Assembly (NCBI GenBank): GCA_028690215.1
Contig: JAQVBQ010000001.1
Coordinates: forward strand, 1-64,000
DNA: 64,000 bases
Direction: 5' to 3'
Origin: Bacteroidales bacterium
GTDB taxonomy: Bacteria > Bacteroidota > Bacteroidia > Bacteroidales > UBA932
Below are positions 58,979 through 64,000 of this stretch, piece by piece. Under the pieces are notes generated by a model, which did no database searches, had not been told where the DNA came from, and saw nothing but the letters and a program-made list of their open reading frames with translations. The translations under genes were made by a program, and so were the position numbers. The first letter of the stretch is position 1; every line of letters starts with the position of its first letter.

Positions 58979-61597
58979 ATGACATCAAAAGAAATCCGAG
59001 ATAAATTTCTGACGTTTTTTGCAAGCAAACATCACGCCATAGTACCATCAGCACCGATGGTTGTTAAGAACGACCCGACGCTAATGTTCACAAATGCCGG
59101 TATGAACCAGTTCAAAGACTGGTTTTTGGGGAACTCCCCGGCCAAACACACAAGAGTGACAGACTCTCAGAAATGCCTTCGTGTAAGCGGCAAGCACAAC
59201 GACCTTGAGGAGGTTGGACACGACAGCTATCACCACACAATGTTCGAGATGCTCGGCAACTGGAGCTTCGGCGACTATTTCAAGAAAGAGGCAATCGAGT
59301 GGGCGTGGGAACTGCTCTATAATGTTTATGGAATTGATAAAGACCGGCTTTACGTCACAGTCTTTGAGGGAAGTACGGAAGACAAGATATCTGCTGATGA
59401 TGAGGCCAGGAACTTCTGGCTGCAGTATCTTCCTGCCGAGAGAATAATAAACGGGAACAAGAAGGATAACTTCTGGGAGATGGGCGATACAGGTCCATGC
59501 GGCCCTTGCAGCGAGATACACGTGGATATCCGAAACGAAGAGGACAGAAAAAAAATTGATGGTGCATCTCTTGTCAACAAGGGCAATCCTTTGGTAATTG
59601 AGATATGGAATCTCGTTTTCATCCAGTATAACAGAAAAGCAAGCGGAGAACTTGTACAGCTTCCGCAAAAACATGTTGACACAGGAATGGGGCTCGAGAG
59701 ATTGTGCATGGTTCTTCAGGGAAAACAGAGCAACTATGACACTGATCTCTTTACAACTATGATTTCCTCGATTTCCCGTCTTTGCGGGAAAAGTTATCTT
59801 GAATCACCGCAGATATCTGTTGCAATGAGGGTTATAGCAGACCATATCAGAGCTATAAGCTTCTCAATCGCAGACGGACAACTTCCGTCAAATGTCAAGG
59901 CCGGATATGTGATAAGAAGAATCCTGCGTAGAGCAGTGCGTTATTCATACACCTTCCTCGATATGGATCAGCCGTTCCTCTGCAGGCTTGTTCCGACCCT
60001 TGTGGATGATCTCGGCTCTGCATATCCAGAATTGGTGAAGCAACAGCAACTCATAGAGAAGGTAATCAGAGAGGAGGAGGAGGCATTCCTCAGGACTTTA
60101 GACAAGGGCATCCGACTCATGGACACTTTGATGGAGAAAAGCAAGGAGACCAAACTAATATCGGGAGAAGAGGCCTTTACGCTATACGACACTTATGGTT
60201 TCCCGATCGACCTCAGCGAATTGATTGCCAAGGAACACGGTTACAAGATTGATCTGACAGCATTTGAAAACGAACTGGCAAAACAGAAAGAGAGGAGCCG
60301 CAATGCAACCTCCACAGAAGAGGGAGACTGGATTGACGTTCATCCTTACAACGGGGTAATCTTTGTTGGTTACGACAAGATTGAGGAGCAGGTAAAGATT
60401 GTAAGATACAGGAAAGTAAAGGCTAAGAACAAAGAGTACTACCAGCTTGTATTTGACAAGAGTCCTTTTTACGCTGAAAGCGGAGGACAGATAGGTGATA
60501 CAGGATACATCGAATCTCCTGACGGAACAAGGACAGCTATCACCAACACCATTAAGGAGAACAATCTCATAATACATATTTCCGATACTCTTCCGGCTTC
60601 ACTGGAATCCACATTCACTGCCAGGATTGATCTGAAAAAGAGAGAGACCACTGCAAACAACCATACAGCGACCCACTTGCTTCACAAGGCGTTGAGAGAG
60701 TTGCTCGGAACACATATCGAACAAAAGGGATCACTTGTCAACTATAACTATTTCAGATTTGACTTCTCTCACTATGAAAAGATTGACGATGCAATGATCC
60801 GTCGGGTGGAAAATCGCGTGAATGAGCTGATCAGAGAGAATGCGCAGAAAGATGAGATGAGGGAGATTCCTGTGGACGAGGCAAGAAAAATGGGGGCAAT
60901 GGCACTCTTTGGAGAGAAGTACGGAGATAAGGTAAGGGTCATACGTTTCAACGACTCTATCGAACTCTGCGGAGGAACACACACATCAGCCACCGGAAAT
61001 ATCGGTTATTTCAAGATTCTTTCAGAGTCTGCAATTGCCGCAGGTGTACGAAGGATTGAGGCCACAACAGGCGAATATGCCGAAAAGATAATTGAACAAC
61101 AGGAGGATATGATCAGGACCATCAAAGGTTTGCTGAACAACAATCCAAACCCTGTATCGAGTATCCAGAAGCTTGTAGAGGAAAATGAGGCTCTGCGTAA
61201 GAGTGTTGAAGAGGAGATGAGGGAGAAGGCAAAACGTGTGAAAGATGCCCTTATCGCCAATGCCACTACAATTAATGGAATGAATATTGTAACAATGTCA
61301 GGGGTTTACCCTGCAGACTTCGTCAAGAACATTGCCTTCATGATTCACAAAGAGATGACCAAGACAGTTTTTGTCGCAGGTTGCGAGTTTGAAGGAAAGG
61401 CAAATCTCTCGCTGATGTACACTGATGACATTATCGCCATGGGATATAACGCCTCTAAAGACATCAGAGAGGCTGCTCCTCTGATCAACGGCGGAGGCGG
61501 AGGCCAAAACTTCTTCGCCAGTGCGGGAGGTAAAAAACCTGAGGGATTGGCAGCTGCCATCTCCAAATTAACAGAACTGGCTACACAACACAAGTGA
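58979..61597 (+). CDS. alaS: alanyl-tRNA synthetase
   Basis: Class II aminoacyl-tRNA synthetase charging tRNA(Ala). Its 872 residues hold the N-terminal class II catalytic domain (PTLMFTNAGMNQFKDWFLG near residues 36-54), the editing domain with zinc ligands in HTATHLLH near 561-568 and CGGTHTSATG near 663-672, and the C-terminal DHHA1 domain (GGGGGGQNFFASAGG near 840). All functional residues are intact. The LptF/G-type gene starts inside its stop codon. Confidence 0.97.
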   Translation: MTSKEIRDKFLTFFASKHHAIVPSAPMVVKNDPTLMFTNAGMNQFKDWFLGNSPAKHTRVTDSQKCLRVSGKHNDLEEVGHDSYHHTMFEMLGNWSFGDYFKKEAIEWAWELLYNVYGIDKDRLYVTVFEGSTEDKISADDEARNFWLQYLPAERIINGNKKDNFWEMGDTGPCGPCSEIHVDIRNEEDRKKIDGASLVNKGNPLVIEIWNLVFIQYNRKASGELVQLPQKHVDTGMGLERLCMVLQGKQSNYDTDLFTTMISSISRLCGKSYLESPQISVAMRVIADHIRAISFSIADGQLPSNVKAGYVIRRILRRAVRYSYTFLDMDQPFLCRLVPTLVDDLGSAYPELVKQQQLIEKVIREEEEAFLRTLDKGIRLMDTLMEKSKETKLISGEEAFTLYDTYGFPIDLSELIAKEHGYKIDLTAFENELAKQKERSRNATSTEEGDWIDVHPYNGVIFVGYDKIEEQVKIVRYRKVKAKNKEYYQLVFDKSPFYAESGGQIGDTGYIESPDGTRTAITNTIKENNLIIHISDTLPASLESTFTARIDLKKRETTANNHTATHLLHKALRELLGTHIEQKGSLVNYNYFRFDFSHYEKIDDAMIRRVENRVNELIRENAQKDEMREIPVDEARKMGAMALFGEKYGDKVRVIRFNDSIELCGGTHTSATGNIGYFKILSESAIAAGVRRIEATTGEYAEKIIEQQEDMIRTIKGLLNNNPNPVSSIQKLVEENEALRKSVEEEMREKAKRVKDALIANATTINGMNIVTMSGVYPADFVKNIAFMIHKEMTKTVFVAGCEFEGKANLSLMYTDDIIAMGYNASKDIREAAPLINGGGGGQNFFASAGGKKPEGLAAAISKLTELATQHK

Positions 61598-63039
61598 AAA
61601 AGATTGACCAATTCATACTAAAATCATTTTTAGGACCTTTTGTCTTAACATTTTTGATAGTCACCTTCGCCCTGCTATTACAATTCCTTTGGTTGTACAT
61701 AGATGAACTTGTGGGCAAGGGACTGGGTTTTGGTGTGATTGCCGAGTTTCTGGGATGGGGTGCGGCAACATTGATTCCTCTTGCACTTCCGCTTGCAACA
61801 TTGTTCTCATCAATCATGACTATGGGTGGATTCGGGGAGAACAGCGAGCTGCTGGCCATGAAAGCTGCCGGCATCTCATTGCCGAGAATCCTTTCACCAT
61901 TGATTGTACTCTCTTTCTTCATAAGCATAGGAGCATTCTTCGCCGCCAACAACCTTATCCCAGTGGCATACAACAACATATATGCACTCAGGGATGATAT
62001 TGGAAAGACAAAGGAGGAGATCAGGATTCCGACAGGAGTATTCTATGATGGTATTGAGGGTTACAACATCAGGATAGACAGAAGGGATAAAAAGACCGGG
62101 AACATATATGGTGTGATGGTTTACAACCACGCATCCAGGAGCAGCAACAGCCTCACAATAGCAGACTCCGGATCCATAAAGCTCACATCAGACAAGGCGA
62201 ATCTGATCTTTACACTTCACAACGGATACTCATACGAGGAGCCGTATCACAATATGTCAGATACTGCCTATGCCCTTCAAAGAATCGGATTCAACAAGCA
62301 GGAGCTGATTATCTCTCTGGAGAATTACGCTTTTAAACGCTCTGATGCAAACAGATTCAGCAAAGAGGTTATGTCGCAGAATCTTAAGCAACTCTCCCAC
62401 GCAAGGGATTCTCTTGATTCTGCCTATGTGATAGTTAAAGGAAGACAATTACAGGATCTTCTTGCATCCGGAGGCCTTACTTCGCCGAATCAGCTGGACT
62501 CCTTTCAGTTCAAACAATACCAGACAGAGTTTGATATAGACTCTCTTGCTAAGTTCGAGACCCTGTATGATGAACAACTTGCGTTGGAGGGAGCACTCTC
62601 TGCAACACTTGAGGCAACATCCGTGCTGGACAATTACCAGCTTGATGAATACCGCTACTCATATCCTCTGAGAAAAGTAAGAGTGGAACGTTTCAGAAAG
62701 TTCACACTCTCATTTGCGTGTTTCATTTTCTTCTTCATCGGGGCACCTCTGGGGGCGATTATCCGTAAAGGAGGTCTGGGAACCCCGGTTGTTGTTTCGA
62801 TGTTCTTCTTTGTCATCTACTGGGTAGTTGACATAAGCGGAAAGAAACTTGCAACGGACGGAGTTGTTACACCGGCCATGGGAACACTTATCTCAACCTT
62901 TGTCCTTCTTCCTATGGGTGTCTATCTGACATGGAAATCGACAAAGGACTCATCGCTCTTCAATGCAGAGATATATAAGAACTTCTTCAAAAGAGTTATA
63001 AGATTGAATTTTAAGAAAGAGAGATATGAGGAAGAGTGA
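61594..63039 (+). CDS. LptF/LptG-family permease
   Basis: A 481-residue membrane protein of the LptF/LptG (YjgP/YjgQ) family, which with LptB extracts lipopolysaccharide from the inner membrane. It has membrane segments near residues 14-36, 52-76, 98-118 and three more at the C-terminus around 370-460, with a periplasmic beta-jellyroll between. The start is GTG at 61594, four bases overlapping alaS (GTGA). Longer than E. coli LptF/G because of a larger periplasmic part, as is usual in Bacteroidetes. It overlaps fmt by 14 bases. Confidence 0.88.
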   Translation: MKKIDQFILKSFLGPFVLTFLIVTFALLLQFLWLYIDELVGKGLGFGVIAEFLGWGAATLIPLALPLATLFSSIMTMGGFGENSELLAMKAAGISLPRILSPLIVLSFFISIGAFFAANNLIPVAYNNIYALRDDIGKTKEEIRIPTGVFYDGIEGYNIRIDRRDKKTGNIYGVMVYNHASRSSNSLTIADSGSIKLTSDKANLIFTLHNGYSYEEPYHNMSDTAYALQRIGFNKQELIISLENYAFKRSDANRFSKEVMSQNLKQLSHARDSLDSAYVIVKGRQLQDLLASGGLTSPNQLDSFQFKQYQTEFDIDSLAKFETLYDEQLALEGALSATLEATSVLDNYQLDEYRYSYPLRKVRVERFRKFTLSFACFIFFFIGAPLGAIIRKGGLGTPVVVSMFFFVIYWVVDISGKKLATDGVVTPAMGTLISTFVLLPMGVYLTWKSTKDSSLFNAEIYKNFFKRVIRLNFKKERYEEE

Positions 63040-63994
63040 TTTAAAGATAGTCTTCATGGGCACACCGGGTTTCGCTGTGGCTCAGTTGGAAAAGATTCTG
63101 GAAAACGGATTTAATGTGGTTGCTGTTGTTACGGCTCCCGACAAACCTGCCGGCAGAGGTATGGCTCTCACCAGCAGTGAAGTAAAAAAGTATGCCATAA
63201 CCAGAGATATACCTGTTCTTCAGCCGCTCTCTCTCAAAAGCGAGGAGTTCCTTGAAACACTGAAATCATATCAGGCAGATCTCTTTATAGTGGTTGCATT
63301 CCGTATGCTTCCTAAGATTGTCTGGTCAATGCCCGCTCTGGGAACATTCAACCTGCACGCTTCACTCCTGCCCGATTACCGTGGCGCAGCCCCGATAAAT
63401 CATGTAATAATCAACGGAGAGACAAAGACTGGTGTTACAACCTTCATGCTTGACGAGGAGATTGACACAGGAGAGCTCCTTAACAGAGAGGAGTGTGAGA
63501 TAGAACCTAATGACGATTTCGGCACCCTTCACGACAAGCTGATGCATATCGGAGGCGAACTTGTTGTAAAGACTATTGATGATATAATTAATGGAATAAC
63601 CGAGCCGATATTGCAGTCTTCTGTAGAGGCTCAGATGGGAGATGTCCATACAGCCCCCAAGCTGAACAAAGAGAACACAAGGATAAACTGGGAACTTCCT
63701 TCACAAAGTGTACACAACCTTGTGAGAGGGCTGAGCCCATATCCTACAGCACATACGGTTATTTCCGGAAAAGGGAAAGAGATCCCTGTAAAGATATTCA
63801 GGACATCATACAACGATCAGTCGCACGGATTGAAGCAAGGGACGATAATTTCCGACGGCAAACAGGAGCTTAAAGTAGCATGCGGGAGCGGATTTGTCAA
63901 CATTCTCGAACTCCAGATTGCAGGCAAGAAAAGAATGACAATCAAAGAATTCCTGGCAGGCTTCAGAGATTCTGAACTCTACATGTTTATCTAA
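63026..63994 (+). CDS. fmt: methionyl-tRNA formyltransferase
   Basis: Formylates the initiator Met-tRNA using 10-formyltetrahydrofolate. The 322-residue protein has the N-terminal formyltransferase Rossmann fold with the catalytic signature FNLHASLLPDYRGAAPINH near residues 108-126 and the C-terminal OB-like domain from about 205. The aspartate of DEEIDTGELL near 145 completes the active site. An ATG at 63994-63996 sharing one base with its stop may start the next gene, which runs off the window. Confidence 0.96.
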   Translation: MRKSDLKIVFMGTPGFAVAQLEKILENGFNVVAVVTAPDKPAGRGMALTSSEVKKYAITRDIPVLQPLSLKSEEFLETLKSYQADLFIVVAFRMLPKIVWSMPALGTFNLHASLLPDYRGAAPINHVIINGETKTGVTTFMLDEEIDTGELLNREECEIEPNDDFGTLHDKLMHIGGELVVKTIDDIINGITEPILQSSVEAQMGDVHTAPKLNKENTRINWELPSQSVHNLVRGLSPYPTAHTVISGKGKEIPVKIFRTSYNDQSHGLKQGTIISDGKQELKVACGSGFVNILELQIAGKKRMTIKEFLAGFRDSELYMFI

Positions 63995-64000
63995 TGAAAG

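Overview
The window is a stretch of chromosome from an anaerobic, fermentative member of the Bacteroidetes, most likely Bacteroidales. The reasons are: perfect Bacteroidetes -7 boxes (TAnnTTTG) a short distance before many genes and no clear Shine-Dalgarno sequences; FecR/ECF-sigma regulation with an STN-domain partner; carboxypeptidase-regulatory-domain envelope proteins; DUF5117-type metalloproteases; and an energy metabolism built on an [FeFe] hydrogenase and an Rnf complex. I saw no tRNA, rRNA, CRISPR array, phage or insertion sequence with a transposase.

Layout. 1-3 kb: glycerol kinase and glycerol facilitator (glpKF), enclosed by two oppositely oriented copies of a long imperfect hairpin repeat. 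3-6.6 kb: a two-module secreted protein, a polysaccharide deacetylase and an ABC-F ATPase. The ABC-F gene is preceded by a leader with a five-codon ORF and competing hairpins, and followed by an array of heptamers. 6.8-9.7 kb: a HerA-like ATPase, then an ECF sigma factor with two small membrane proteins. 9.7-17.7 kb, minus strand: an envelope operon (LiaF-like protein, membrane LytTR regulator, PrsW-like protease, a protein with a Leu-Gly repeat tail, and a secreted gluzincin with predicted propeller and barrel). It runs on into a STAS protein, a cyclase and YbaK, which also have their own promoter. 17.9-28 kb: cupin, aldehyde dehydrogenase, S9 peptidase, DEAD-box helicase, and a sigma/anti-sigma/STN-protein set with a paralogue. 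28-34 kb: a three-gene [FeFe] hydrogenase whose middle subunit is fused to an NfnB/GltD-like module. 34-41.7 kb: SIMPL protein, serine hydrolase, RND efflux trio, and a short CDGSH iron-sulfur protein. 42-59 kb: one long minus-strand run containing two M23 peptidases, a MerR regulator, Nif3, a zinc-ribbon coiled coil, an aminotransferase, dnaB, the complete rnfBCDGEA set, a TPR protein, a metalloprotease and a NapH-like ferredoxin. 59-64 kb: alaS, an LptF/LptG-type permease and fmt.

How it fits together. The hydrogenase and Rnf complex would share ferredoxin and NAD(P)H: Rnf couples ferredoxin oxidation to ion export, and the hydrogenase disposes of electrons as hydrogen. Much of the rest maintains the envelope.

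The least explained material is non-coding. There are two families of hairpin repeats, two and three copies. In both, part of the sequence is shared between copies while the rest of the arms differs between copies yet still pairs within each copy. The other main leads are the ABC-F leader, the hydrogenase fusion, and the PrsW/Leu-Gly-repeat/gluzincin envelope operon.
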